From Thermobifida alba (GTDB lineage Bacteria; Actinomycetota; Actinomycetes; Streptosporangiales; Streptosporangiaceae), in NCBI RefSeq assembly GCF_023208015.1, contig NZ_CP051627.1, forward strand, positions 1,674,001-1,738,000: a stretch of DNA of 64,000 bases, written 5' to 3'. Shown here piece by piece: positions 42,925-51,125 of this stretch (its first letter is position 1; each line of letters starts with the position of its first letter). Under the pieces are notes generated by a model, which was not told the origin of the DNA, made no database searches, and saw only the letters and a program-made list of their open reading frames with translations. Position numbers and translations under genes: made by a program.

Positions 42925-44633
42925 TACGAGAGGCGCGCGGGGGCGCCGGAGGCCGGTGTCTTGACCGCTCCGTGTGGTTTCCGGCCGAGGCGGGTCCCGC
43001 GCTCGCGGGTCGTCCACCCTTCCGGGAACTGCTTCCTCTCCAGGAAGGGGGTGACGAAGCCGGGGCTCGCGGAGTCGACGAAGGCGCCAACCTCCGCGAC
43101 CGCCAGGTCGGGCGAGGAGTACTTGCCCCGCCCCGCGGCGGTGGTGACCGCCACGGTGGCCAGGCCCAGGCGCTGCTGGAGAAGGGATTGGCGTACGGTC
43201 ACGCCGCTCACCGCCCGCGTCTGGACAGCCGCGGTGACGCGGGACATGACACCGCGGCGCAGCACCACATAGCGGCCGACGATGGCGTGTCCCAGGTGCC
43301 GGTACCCGGCTACGGCCAGCAGCAGCGCCGTCGGCCAGGTGAGCAGAGCGGTCGCCCACCAGGGCCACGCGTCCTGCCATCCGAGGTTCGTCAGGGCCCA
43401 AGCCGTGGTGACGACGATCGCCGCGCTGACGAGGGTCGCCCAGAACAGGCGGCGTCTCAGGGCCGCCGGGGGGTGGGGGGCGAACCGTGTCCTCAGCGGA
43501 CTGCGCTCCTCCCGCAGGACCTCGTCGACAACCCGGTGCGCGACCTTGACCGGACCGCGCGGGAGGATCGTGGGGGCCATGCTCCACATGGACAGCCCCG
43601 TGGTGATCACGTCGGTGTCGGCCATGCCCATCCAGCGCCACAGCAGCGGTTCGGAGATCTCCGCGCCGCGTATCCGGTGTTCCTCACGGTCCACCTCTCG
43701 GGTGCGGAACAGCCCCTGGGTGGTGCGCAGCAGCGTGCCGTCCTTGCCGTGGACCCGCATGAGCCGGAACTCCCAGTTCTCGTTGAAGAACTGGTAGGTG
43801 AGTCCGACCACGCCAAGAGCCCCGGTGATGAGGACTGCGATGAGGGCGGTCCAGCCCCAGCCGATGGCCTCCCAGTCGACCACTCGTTTGACCAGGGGCA
43901 GCGGGTCAACGCCGAAGGTGGACAGCAGCCAGTACGCCCCCCAAAGGATGCCGACGGCCAGCACGTAGGCGTAACCGTTGAACATGTTGAAGATGACCCA
44001 GGAGTAGCGGATCGGCTGGATGAGGCGCTCCCCGGGCTCTCGTCCCCGGGCCACGTCCTCGATGCTGCGCTGCAGCAGTTCGGCGCGGAGTTCCAGCGCG
44101 GTCCGGTAGGAGACCGCGTCCAGGACCAGCGCCGACTCGCCGGCGGTGTTCTGCTGCCCGGCGCCGATCCGCACCATGCGCAACCGGGCCAACCGGTGCC
44201 GCAACCGCGCCTCGGCCTCCACACTGCGAATGCGGTCACGCTGGATCGACCGGTACTTGCGGACGAAGAGCCCGGTCCGCCGCTCGACGTAGTCGTCGGT
44301 GATGCGGTAGCGGGTGGTGATCCAGCGTAGGACGTCGCTGAGTGCGCTGTAGAGGCCGAACGCGGCGACGATCAGCACTGGCCAGGTGGCCGCGAGGGTC
44401 GGCTCCACGTCGAACAGGAGGAGCGCGGCCGCCACGGGACTCAGGGAGACGACCAGCTTCACCGCGTCGACCAGGATCATCCTGGCGTCCAGCCGCCGCC
44501 AGGGCACCGCGGTTCCGGTCTCGATCGGCGCGCTGGACTCGGTGACCGGGGGCGCGGGCTCCCCCGCGGTGTCCCGCACGGCCTGTTCGGTCGGGGGCCG
44601 ACCGCTGCTCCTACGCATCGGTCCGGTGTTCAT
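42924..44633 (-). CDS. PH-domain (YdbT-like) membrane protein, large subunit
   Basis: A 569-residue membrane protein with three bacterial PH (bPH2, YdbT) repeats alternating with pairs of transmembrane helices. Signature pieces are RYRITDDYVERRTGLFVRKYRSIQRDRIRSVE, NENWEFRLMRVHGKDGTLLRTTQGLF and GRYVVLRRGVMSRVTAAVQTRAVSGVTVRQSLLQQRLGLATVAV. The family is known from YdbS/YdbT pairs in Bacillus that give resistance to some antimicrobial compounds. Its start overlaps the stop of the smaller partner as ATGA. In this cluster it may protect the membrane from the product, but it may equally be a host gene caught inside. Confidence 0.85.
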   Translation of the reverse strand: MNTGPMRRSSGRPPTEQAVRDTAGEPAPPVTESSAPIETGTAVPWRRLDARMILVDAVKLVVSLSPVAAALLLFDVEPTLAATWPVLIVAAFGLYSALSDVLRWITTRYRITDDYVERRTGLFVRKYRSIQRDRIRSVEAEARLRHRLARLRMVRIGAGQQNTAGESALVLDAVSYRTALELRAELLQRSIEDVARGREPGERLIQPIRYSWVIFNMFNGYAYVLAVGILWGAYWLLSTFGVDPLPLVKRVVDWEAIGWGWTALIAVLITGALGVVGLTYQFFNENWEFRLMRVHGKDGTLLRTTQGLFRTREVDREEHRIRGAEISEPLLWRWMGMADTDVITTGLSMWSMAPTILPRGPVKVAHRVVDEVLREERSPLRTRFAPHPPAALRRRLFWATLVSAAIVVTTAWALTNLGWQDAWPWWATALLTWPTALLLAVAGYRHLGHAIVGRYVVLRRGVMSRVTAAVQTRAVSGVTVRQSLLQQRLGLATVAVTTAAGRGKYSSPDLAVAEVGAFVDSASPGFVTPFLERKQFPEGWTTRERGTRLGRKPHGAVKTPASGAPARLS

Positions 44634-45154
44634 GTCTGGTCTCCGGGGGTGAGTTGGGTGATCTCGGTCAGCCGCCTGGCGGCCTCGGCGGCGGTCTCCT
44701 GGTCGAGGCCGGAGATGTAGATGGCGCCGTGCGCCGACGCGGTGGTCACCGCCAGCCGCGCCAGGCCCAACAGTTGCTCGATCGGGCCCTGGACGGTGTC
44801 GACCGTCTGGATACGGGAGAGCGGGGCGACCCGCCACTCCCGGACGTACCATCCGGTGCGCGAGTACACCGCCTCCTCGGTGAACTCCCAGCGATGCACC
44901 GCGTAGCGCCAGAAGGGCATCACCGCGATGTAGAGCACGCCTCCGACGAGCACGACCACGAGAGGGGGTCCCAGCCACGGCCGGAGCTGCTCCACCCACA
45001 GGTAGAGCAGCGCCATCGCGCCAGCGATGAACAGGAACCGGACGAACGCCTGCGCGGCCCACCACACACGGGCCCGGCTCTCGACCCGGTGCTTCGGCAG
45101 ACGGAGCCAGACCGGCTCGACGTCGGTGGCACGGGCTGCCGTTTGCGCGTCCAC
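44630..45154 (-). CDS. PH-domain (YdbS-like) membrane protein, small subunit
   Basis: A 174-residue protein with two transmembrane helices (about 35-75) followed by one bPH2 domain: RWEFTEEAVYSRTGWYVREWRVAPLSRIQTVDTVQGPIEQLLGLARLAVTTAS. It pairs with the larger YdbT-like gene directly downstream (4-bp overlap). The GTG at 45154 follows GAGGGAGG. It is divergent from the TetR gene across a perfect operator, so that regulator probably controls it. Confidence 0.87.
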   Translation of the reverse strand: MDAQTAARATDVEPVWLRLPKHRVESRARVWWAAQAFVRFLFIAGAMALLYLWVEQLRPWLGPPLVVVLVGGVLYIAVMPFWRYAVHRWEFTEEAVYSRTGWYVREWRVAPLSRIQTVDTVQGPIEQLLGLARLAVTTASAHGAIYISGLDQETAAEAARRLTEITQLTPGDQT

Positions 45155-45183
45155 GTGACCTCCCTCAACTCCTTGGTGGATGC

Positions 45184-45229
45184 TTGAATAGAATCAGGCT
45201 AGCACCTAAATGAGACTCACATGTCTCAT
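45184..45229 (+). promoter_or_regulatory. TetR promoter and operator
   Basis: TTGAAT (45184-45189), 17-bp spacer, TAAATG (45207-45212) form a plus-strand promoter. ATGAGAC-tcacat-GTCTCAT (45210-45229) is a perfect 7-bp inverted repeat over the -10 and start site, and lies in the shared region with the divergent PH-domain operon. This is the layout of an autoregulated TetR switch. Confidence 0.68.
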
Positions 45230-45264
45230 CTAGAGACGCAACTTTCTCGTTATGAGGAGTCTTC

Positions 45265-45855
45265 TTGTCGCCGACATCCACACCCCACTCCCGGCAGGAG
45301 AGTGGGACCCGCGGCCGGACCCGCCGCGCCATCCTGGCCGCGGCCACATCGGTCCTGGCCCGCGACCCCTCCGCCCCTCTCACCGACATCGCCAAGGCCG
45401 CGCAGGTCGGACGCGCCACCCTCCACCGCTACTTCTCCGACCGAGCGGAACTGCACCGCGCGGTCGTGGCGGACTGCCACCAGACCATCAAGGAAGCCGT
45501 CGCGGACGCCGCTCCGGACCACGGCGACGCCCGCGAGGCGCTGCGGCGCCTGGTCACCGGTTTCGTCGACGCGGGTGACCGCATCCTCTTCCTCTACGGC
45601 GCCTTCCGGAGCGACGAGGACGAGACGGACGAGGAGATGCCCGACGCCACCGGCGACGCCGTCATCTCACTGATCCGACGGGGACAGGAGGAGGGGGTCT
45701 TCACCCGCGACCTCGAACCGGACTGGATCGAGAACGTCCTGTGGGCCCTCGTCTTCGCCGGATGCGAGGTCGCCAGGGAAGGCCGTCTACCCCGCCACGG
45801 CGTTGCCTCGACCATCATCCGCACCCTGGAAGGCGGGATCGTCCGCGGCGAATGA
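45265..45855 (+). CDS. TetR-family transcriptional regulator
   Basis: A 196-residue regulator with an N-terminal TetR HTH (about 16-62): RRAILAAATSVLARDPSAPLTDIAKAAQVGRATLHRYFSDRAELHRAV. A C-terminal helical ligand domain follows. The TTG start at 45265 has GAGGAG five bases upstream. It is the first gene of a probable eight-gene plus-strand operon with glycosyltransferase, sugar and GH29 genes (36 bp to the next gene), and faces the PH-domain operon. It may sense the product or an intermediate and coordinate glycosylation with membrane protection. The ligand is unknown. Confidence 0.9.
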   Translation: MSPTSTPHSRQESGTRGRTRRAILAAATSVLARDPSAPLTDIAKAAQVGRATLHRYFSDRAELHRAVVADCHQTIKEAVADAAPDHGDAREALRRLVTGFVDAGDRILFLYGAFRSDEDETDEEMPDATGDAVISLIRRGQEEGVFTRDLEPDWIENVLWALVFAGCEVAREGRLPRHGVASTIIRTLEGGIVRGE

Positions 45856-45891
45856 CGCCGCGGACCCGCCCCCGGAAGAACGGAGAACCCC

Positions 45892-47112
45892 ATGCGCGTC
45901 CTGTTCACTGTTTCCCCGTGGCAGACCCACTACGCGTCGATGATCCCCCTGGGTTGGGCTCTCCAGGCCGCAGGCCACGAGGTCCGCGTGCTGTGCGCAC
46001 GATCGCAGACCCCCCACGTGGGCGCCGCGGGACTACTGCCCGTTCCGGTGCTGGACGGGATGGACGTGGCGACCTGGCTCCGACTCCAGTACTACGAGCA
46101 GGCGCGGGCCGGGCTGTGGCCCTACCCCTGGCTGCCACCGCACCCTGAGACCGGCCACCCCCTCACGGCGCTCGACGACTTCGACGCCGCGGAGTTCCAG
46201 GAGCGTACGGCGCCGCGGTTGGCGGAACGGGCCGCCCGGAGCTTCGACAGCGCGGTGGAGTTCACCCGCGCCTGGCGACCGGACATCGTCCTGCACGACC
46301 CGGCGAGCCCAGAAGGCCAACTCGCCGCCCGGGTGGCGCGCATTCCGGCCGTGCTGTGCCTGTGGGGCCCGGTCGGCACCAGGGAACCCGCGCACATGAG
46401 CATCGTGCTCCCCGACCACAGCGCGTCCTTCCCGCGCTACGGCCTGGGCGAGCACCACCCCGACAGTGCGACCCTGGCCATCGACCCCTGCCCGGCCTCC
46501 CTGGAACCCCCGACTTCGGCGCGGCGGCTGCGGGTGCGCTACGTCCCCTACAACGGAACCGCCCCCGTCCCCAAATGGACCCCGGTCCCCGCCCGCCGCC
46601 CCCGCGTGTGCGTCACCTGGTCGACCGCCCTGACCGTGATCTCCGGCCCCGACTCCTACCTGCTTCCCACGATCCTGCGGGGACTACGAGACGTCGACTG
46701 CGAGGTAGTGGTCACCGCCACCGAGCACGACGCCGCCCTTCTCGGGAAACTCCCGCCCGACGTCCGCGTCGTCCCACGCCTGCCCATCCAAGCCCTGCTT
46801 CCGCACTGCGACGCCGTGGTGCACCACGGCGGCAGCGGCTCCACCCTCACCTCGCTCTGGGCCGGGGTCCCGCAACTCGTCACCACCTTCGCCGCGGAGC
46901 AGGCGGCGACCGGGACGCGTACCGCCGCGACCGGAGCCGCGATCCACCTGCCCGGCCACCACGCGGACTCGGCCGCCATCGGCGCCTCCGTGACGGCGCT
47001 GCTGTCCGACCGGTCCTACCGGTCTGCCGCCGAACGCCTGCGCGGGGAGCTGGCCGAGCGTCCGGCGCCCTCCGCCCTCGTCACCGAACTCGAGGAACTG
47101 GCCGCGGCCTGA
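45892..47112 (+). CDS. Activator-dependent family glycosyltransferase, GT-E of cluster
   Basis: GT-B glycosyltransferase of 406 residues: MRVLFTVSPWQTHYASMIPLGWAL, WRPDIVLHDPASPEGQLAA, RVRYVPYNGTAPVPKW, RPRVCVTWSTAL and donor motif VVHHGGSGS. It is followed 84 bp on by a P450-like partner gene, so the two probably act together. The order (glycosyltransferase first, partner second) is the reverse of the pair at 15780/14485. GGAGAA precedes the ATG. Confidence 0.9.
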   Translation: MRVLFTVSPWQTHYASMIPLGWALQAAGHEVRVLCARSQTPHVGAAGLLPVPVLDGMDVATWLRLQYYEQARAGLWPYPWLPPHPETGHPLTALDDFDAAEFQERTAPRLAERAARSFDSAVEFTRAWRPDIVLHDPASPEGQLAARVARIPAVLCLWGPVGTREPAHMSIVLPDHSASFPRYGLGEHHPDSATLAIDPCPASLEPPTSARRLRVRYVPYNGTAPVPKWTPVPARRPRVCVTWSTALTVISGPDSYLLPTILRGLRDVDCEVVVTATEHDAALLGKLPPDVRVVPRLPIQALLPHCDAVVHHGGSGSTLTSLWAGVPQLVTTFAAEQAATGTRTAATGAAIHLPGHHADSAAIGASVTALLSDRSYRSAAERLRGELAERPAPSALVTELEELAAA

Positions 47113-47195
47113 CCCGGACCGCCCCGGGGCAGGGGTGGACAGGCGATACAGCGGGATTCAAGCGAGGTGATAGGCCGTTTGGAGACCTTGGCCAG

Positions 47196-48443
47196 GTGAG
47201 TGAACCGAACCTGCGCGAACTGACCAGCGACCTCCTGCTGTTCCGCGGCATGCAGTGGATCGCGGGAGCCTCGGGCGACCCTTACGCGCTTCTGCTGAGG
47301 GCCGAGTCGGAGGATCCGGCGGAACTCGGCAGTCTCATCCGCGACAAGGGTGACCTCTACCAGAGCGACACCGGCGCCTGGGTCTGCGGCCGCTGGTCCG
47401 CCGCCCGGGAACTTCTCGACGACCCGCGCCTGGACCTGTGCCCGGCCGACGGCGGCACCCGCAGCGACGAGGACGGTTGGCAGCTCAAGCCGCTGTCCGC
47501 CATCCTCCCCCTGAACGGGGCCGCCCTCACCCTGCGGCGCGCCGACTACGAACGGCTGGGCACGCGGGACGCCTGGCCGTTCGGCGCCGCCGAGCCCGAC
47601 GGCCGCCCCCTGGAGAACCTGGCCCACGACGTTCTGGAGCGGGTCGGCAGCGACTTCGACCTCATGGACCACTTCGCCCGCCCCGTCGCGGCAGCCGCCA
47701 CCGCCGACCTCCTCGGCCTCTCGGAGGGGCCGGTCCGGGACGGCTACGCCGACCTCTGCACCAAGACCAGAGGCGCTCTCGACGCGATGCTCTGCCCACC
47801 GCTCCCCCGAGCCGCCCTCGACCTGCGGGCGGGCATCACCGACCTGCGGGACCTGCTCACCGCCCACGCCGCGACACGCCCCTCCCCGGCCGGCCCCGCC
47901 GAGAGGGTGGACCCCGTGGCGCTGGCCGTCCTGGTCGCCGCAGCGGGAACAGAACTCGGAGCTGGCCTGATCGGCTCCGCGGTCGCCTGCCTACTCGACC
48001 ACTCGGACCAGTGGGGGCGGCTGCGGGACGACCCGTCCCTGGCAGCCGGGGCAGTGGCCGAGACCGAACGGTTCGCCCCGCCCTACCGCATGGAACGGTT
48101 CTACGCCGGGGAAGGCTTCGCTCCCGCCCGCTCGGACCTGAGCGGAGCGGGACCGGCCCCGGGAGACGAGGTCGTCGTCCTGTTCGACGCGGTGGGTCGC
48201 GACCCCGAGAGATTCGAGGCCCCTGACCGCTTCGACGTCACCCGCCCCTCCGTCGCCCCGACCGCCCTGTCGGCGTCCCCCCGCACCCGTGCGCTGGCTC
48301 CGTGGGTGCGCGCGCTGGCCTCCGCGGCCGTGGGTGTCCTCGCGGAACGCCTGCCCCGACTCCGCGCCGCCGGAGAGCGCCTCCACCATCTGAGATCGCC
48401 CGTCGTGCGATCGCTGTTCCGATTCCCGGTGGCGGCCTGGTGA
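47196..48443 (+). CDS. P450-derived glycosyltransferase auxiliary protein, copy 3
   Basis: A 415-residue P450 homologue of the DesVIII/EryCII group. It has FRGMQWIAGASGDPYALLLRAES at the start, FDLMDHFARPVAAAATADLLGL, ETERFAPPYRMERFYAGEGF as the ExxR region, and GDEVVVLFDAVGRDPERFEAPDRFDV. The former heme-loop region ASPRTRALAPWVRALASAAVG has neither cysteine nor the glycines, so it is not an oxygenase. It probably activates the glycosyltransferase at 45892. The GTG start at 47196 has GGAG eleven bases upstream. Confidence 0.83.
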   Translation: MSEPNLRELTSDLLLFRGMQWIAGASGDPYALLLRAESEDPAELGSLIRDKGDLYQSDTGAWVCGRWSAARELLDDPRLDLCPADGGTRSDEDGWQLKPLSAILPLNGAALTLRRADYERLGTRDAWPFGAAEPDGRPLENLAHDVLERVGSDFDLMDHFARPVAAAATADLLGLSEGPVRDGYADLCTKTRGALDAMLCPPLPRAALDLRAGITDLRDLLTAHAATRPSPAGPAERVDPVALAVLVAAAGTELGAGLIGSAVACLLDHSDQWGRLRDDPSLAAGAVAETERFAPPYRMERFYAGEGFAPARSDLSGAGPAPGDEVVVLFDAVGRDPERFEAPDRFDVTRPSVAPTALSASPRTRALAPWVRALASAAVGVLAERLPRLRAAGERLHHLRSPVVRSLFRFPVAAW

Positions 48444-48468
48444 CTTTGCCGGAAGGAAGGGGAAGACG

Positions 48469-49743
48469 GTGGCTGACCGTTCCGACATCGTGGTCGTCGG
48501 CGGTGGTGTGCTCGGCACCATGCTGGCCCTGCACCTGGCCGAGGCCGGCGCGGGGACCGTGCGACTGATCGAACGCGACGGCCTGTTCGAGGGCACCAGC
48601 GCGGCAGGGGCGGGGTTCATCGCCGTGTGGGCGGCGTTGGCGGGAACAGCCTCCTCCGAGGAGGCGGCGGTCCAGCGCTACGGCCTGGACTTCTACCGCC
48701 GCCTGCATGAGGAGGAAGACGGCCAGTTCGGCTATCGGCGCAGTGGACTGCTGACCGTCACCTACCGCTCCGGCGATGCCGCGGAACGGACCGACGGCAC
48801 CGTGCAGGCAAGCAGCGATCCGGCCGAGCCCGGGGACCGCCCAGTCGACCCCGCGGAGGCGGAACGGCTCACCGGCGGCACTGTCCGTGCCGACCACGTG
48901 GTCAGCGGCCACTGGCACCCGTCCGGAGCCCAGGTCCACGTACCGTCACTGGCCCCGGTCCTCGCGCGGCGCCTCCTCGCCCTAGGTGTCGCTGTCGACA
49001 CGCGCAGACCGGTCACCGGGATCGTCGTCCGCGGGGACCGCGTCGTCGGCGTTGCCACCCCGACCGGCACCGTGGAGTGCGGAATCGTCGTCCTGGCAAC
49101 GGGGGCCTGGAGCAACCGCCTGCTGCGCCCCCTCGGCCTCTTCCTGCCCTCGGCCCCCCAGCTCACCTCGCGTTTCACCACCGGCCCCCTCGGTATCCCG
49201 GCGAACCTTCCCGCGCTGATCCTGGAGTCCGACTCCCCGGGGGAGGGGACGATGCTCTGGGTACGCGAGCACGAGGGTGGCCTGGTGTGGGGAGGTCCCT
49301 ATCCGGGCTATCCACGTGACCTGCTCGTGGACTCCGACGTCCCTGACCGATTCGACGAACTCCCCCTGGACGGGGTCGAGGACCTGAAACAGGCCAGCGC
49401 CCGCGTCTCCGCGTGCCTTCCCGCGCTGAGCCGTCCGACGAGCATCCGGCTCAAACACGGAGCGCCCTGCTATACGCCGGACATGCGCGCGCTGGTCGGC
49501 CCGGTCCCGGGAGCCGCCGGGCTCTACGCGCTCACCGGTGACAACGAACTCGGGGTCACCCACGCCCCGGGCTTCGCGAGGGTCATGGTCGACCTGCTCA
49601 CGGGCGGCCACGGCGGACCGGCCTCCCCCGAAGCCTGGGCTCCGGAGCGATTCGCCGCAGGGCCGACCCGCGAGGCCGACGTGATCGCCGGCACCGAGGC
49701 ACTCTACGACGAACTCACCGACACCGGCCCGGCACCGGCGTGA
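48469..49743 (+). CDS. FAD-dependent oxidoreductase, DAO family
   Basis: A 424-residue flavoprotein of the D-amino-acid/glycine oxidase type. The FAD motif is DIVVVGGGVLGTMLALHLAEAG at the start, with GTSAAGAGFIAVW, and the C-terminal YALTGDNELGVTHAPGFARVMVDLL. Family members oxidise C-N bonds (amines, N-methyl groups) or hydroxy acids. Within a cluster that makes N-methylated aminosugars, N-demethylation or oxidation of a sugar amine is a reasonable but unproven idea. It lies between two glycosyltransferase modules. GGAAGGAAGGGG precedes the GTG. Confidence 0.8.
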   Translation: MADRSDIVVVGGGVLGTMLALHLAEAGAGTVRLIERDGLFEGTSAAGAGFIAVWAALAGTASSEEAAVQRYGLDFYRRLHEEEDGQFGYRRSGLLTVTYRSGDAAERTDGTVQASSDPAEPGDRPVDPAEAERLTGGTVRADHVVSGHWHPSGAQVHVPSLAPVLARRLLALGVAVDTRRPVTGIVVRGDRVVGVATPTGTVECGIVVLATGAWSNRLLRPLGLFLPSAPQLTSRFTTGPLGIPANLPALILESDSPGEGTMLWVREHEGGLVWGGPYPGYPRDLLVDSDVPDRFDELPLDGVEDLKQASARVSACLPALSRPTSIRLKHGAPCYTPDMRALVGPVPGAAGLYALTGDNELGVTHAPGFARVMVDLLTGGHGGPASPEAWAPERFAAGPTREADVIAGTEALYDELTDTGPAPA

Positions 49744-49773
49744 TCCAGCGCACGCACAACCAGGAGAGTCCCC

Positions 49774-51066
49774 ATGCGAGTCCTGTTCACGGCCTTCGCC
49801 GCGAGTACACACCTCTACCAGCAGATCACGCTGGCCTGGGCGTTCCAGTGCGCGGGGCACGAAGTCCGCATCGCCACACAGCCGGACATGGCCGAGGCGG
49901 TCAACCGGGCCGGACTGACCGTCATCCCCGTCGGCGCCCCCCTGCACATGGAGAACATGAAGGACGACTCCACGGTGGAGGACTCCGGGCTGGGAGCCGA
50001 GGAGCGTCCCGAGAACCTGCGTGAGGCCTCTGCGGAGAGCCTGAGCGGGCTCTTCTCCGTTGTCACTCCGTTCGCGCTGCGCAGCGTCTGCGACGACCAG
50101 ACCGTGGACGACACCGTTTCCTTTGCCCGCTGGTGGCGTCCCGACCTGGTGTTGTGGGATCCGATGACCTTCTCCGGACCGATCGCCGCGCGGGCGTGCG
50201 GGGCGGTGAGCGGACGGCTACTGTTCTTCGGTCTCGACATCCTCGGCGCACAGCGCGCGGCCCACCTCGACCGACTCGCGCAGCGCCCCCCGGAGTTGCG
50301 TGACGATCCCCTCACCGACTGGCTCACCGCCCACCTCGACAGGATCGGAGCCCTCTTCCGGGAGGACGTGGTGGTCGGTGACTTCACCATCGACCCCGTT
50401 CCAGCCTGGCTGCACCACCCCGACATCCCGGTTCCGTCCCGCCGAGTCCCGATGCGCCCGGTACCCTACAACGGCCGCTCGCTACTGCCGGAGTGGCTGC
50501 ACGCACTTCCCGAGCGCCCGCGGCTGTGCCTGACCCTGGGCCTGGGGCACCGTGAGATCCTGGGTGGGGACACGGCGACACCGGTGCAGGATCTCCTCAC
50601 GGCCGCGGGAGAACTGGACATCGAGGTGGTCGCCACCCTCGACGCCGAACAGACGGCCCGGCTCGGCCCCCTCCCCGGCAACGTCCGCCTCGTTGACTTC
50701 GTGCCGTTGAACGCGCTCCTTCCCACCTGCTCCGGGGTCGTCCACCACGGCGGAGCGGGCTCCATGGCCGCTTCGGTGCTGTGCGGAGTGCCGCAGATGT
50801 TGTTCCCCTGCCTCATCTGGGACACCCGGCACAAGGCGGAGCGCCTGGAGGAACTCGGCGCCGGCATCCACATGCCGGCCGACCGCTCCCCCAGCGTCGA
50901 CGAACTCGCGGGGTGGCTCGCCCGCCTGGTGGCGGATCCCGCGATGGCCAGTGCCGCGCGACGACTGCGGACCGAAACCCTGCGTATGCCGCCCCCCGAT
51001 GCCGTCGTGTCCGAAATCGTCCAACTTATCCGAGGGCTGGACGGGGACCACAGCCCACACCGGTGA
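49774..51066 (+). CDS. Activator-dependent family glycosyltransferase, GT-F of cluster
   Basis: GT-B glycosyltransferase of 430 residues with MRVLFTAFAASTHLYQQITLAWAF, WRPDLVLWDPMTFSGPIAA, RPRLCLTLGLGHREIL and donor motif VVHHGGAGSM. It resembles the enzyme at 18113 closely over most of its length, so the two may be products of duplication within the cluster, perhaps adding the same kind of sugar at different positions. GAG precedes the ATG; the gap to the flavoprotein gene is 30 bp. Confidence 0.9.
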   Translation: MRVLFTAFAASTHLYQQITLAWAFQCAGHEVRIATQPDMAEAVNRAGLTVIPVGAPLHMENMKDDSTVEDSGLGAEERPENLREASAESLSGLFSVVTPFALRSVCDDQTVDDTVSFARWWRPDLVLWDPMTFSGPIAARACGAVSGRLLFFGLDILGAQRAAHLDRLAQRPPELRDDPLTDWLTAHLDRIGALFREDVVVGDFTIDPVPAWLHHPDIPVPSRRVPMRPVPYNGRSLLPEWLHALPERPRLCLTLGLGHREILGGDTATPVQDLLTAAGELDIEVVATLDAEQTARLGPLPGNVRLVDFVPLNALLPTCSGVVHHGGAGSMAASVLCGVPQMLFPCLIWDTRHKAERLEELGAGIHMPADRSPSVDELAGWLARLVADPAMASAARRLRTETLRMPPPDAVVSEIVQLIRGLDGDHSPHR

Positions 51067-51125
51067 CCACGCAGCGTCCCACCCGACAGCCCCCATTCCC
51101 AGAGCCGACGAGGAGGAGCGCAGCG

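Noticed and set aside
15780-48443. Annotating the three P450 homologues as active cytochromes P450
   Set aside because: Two lack the heme cysteine and the third lacks the glycines around it; all match glycosyltransferase activator proteins in context.
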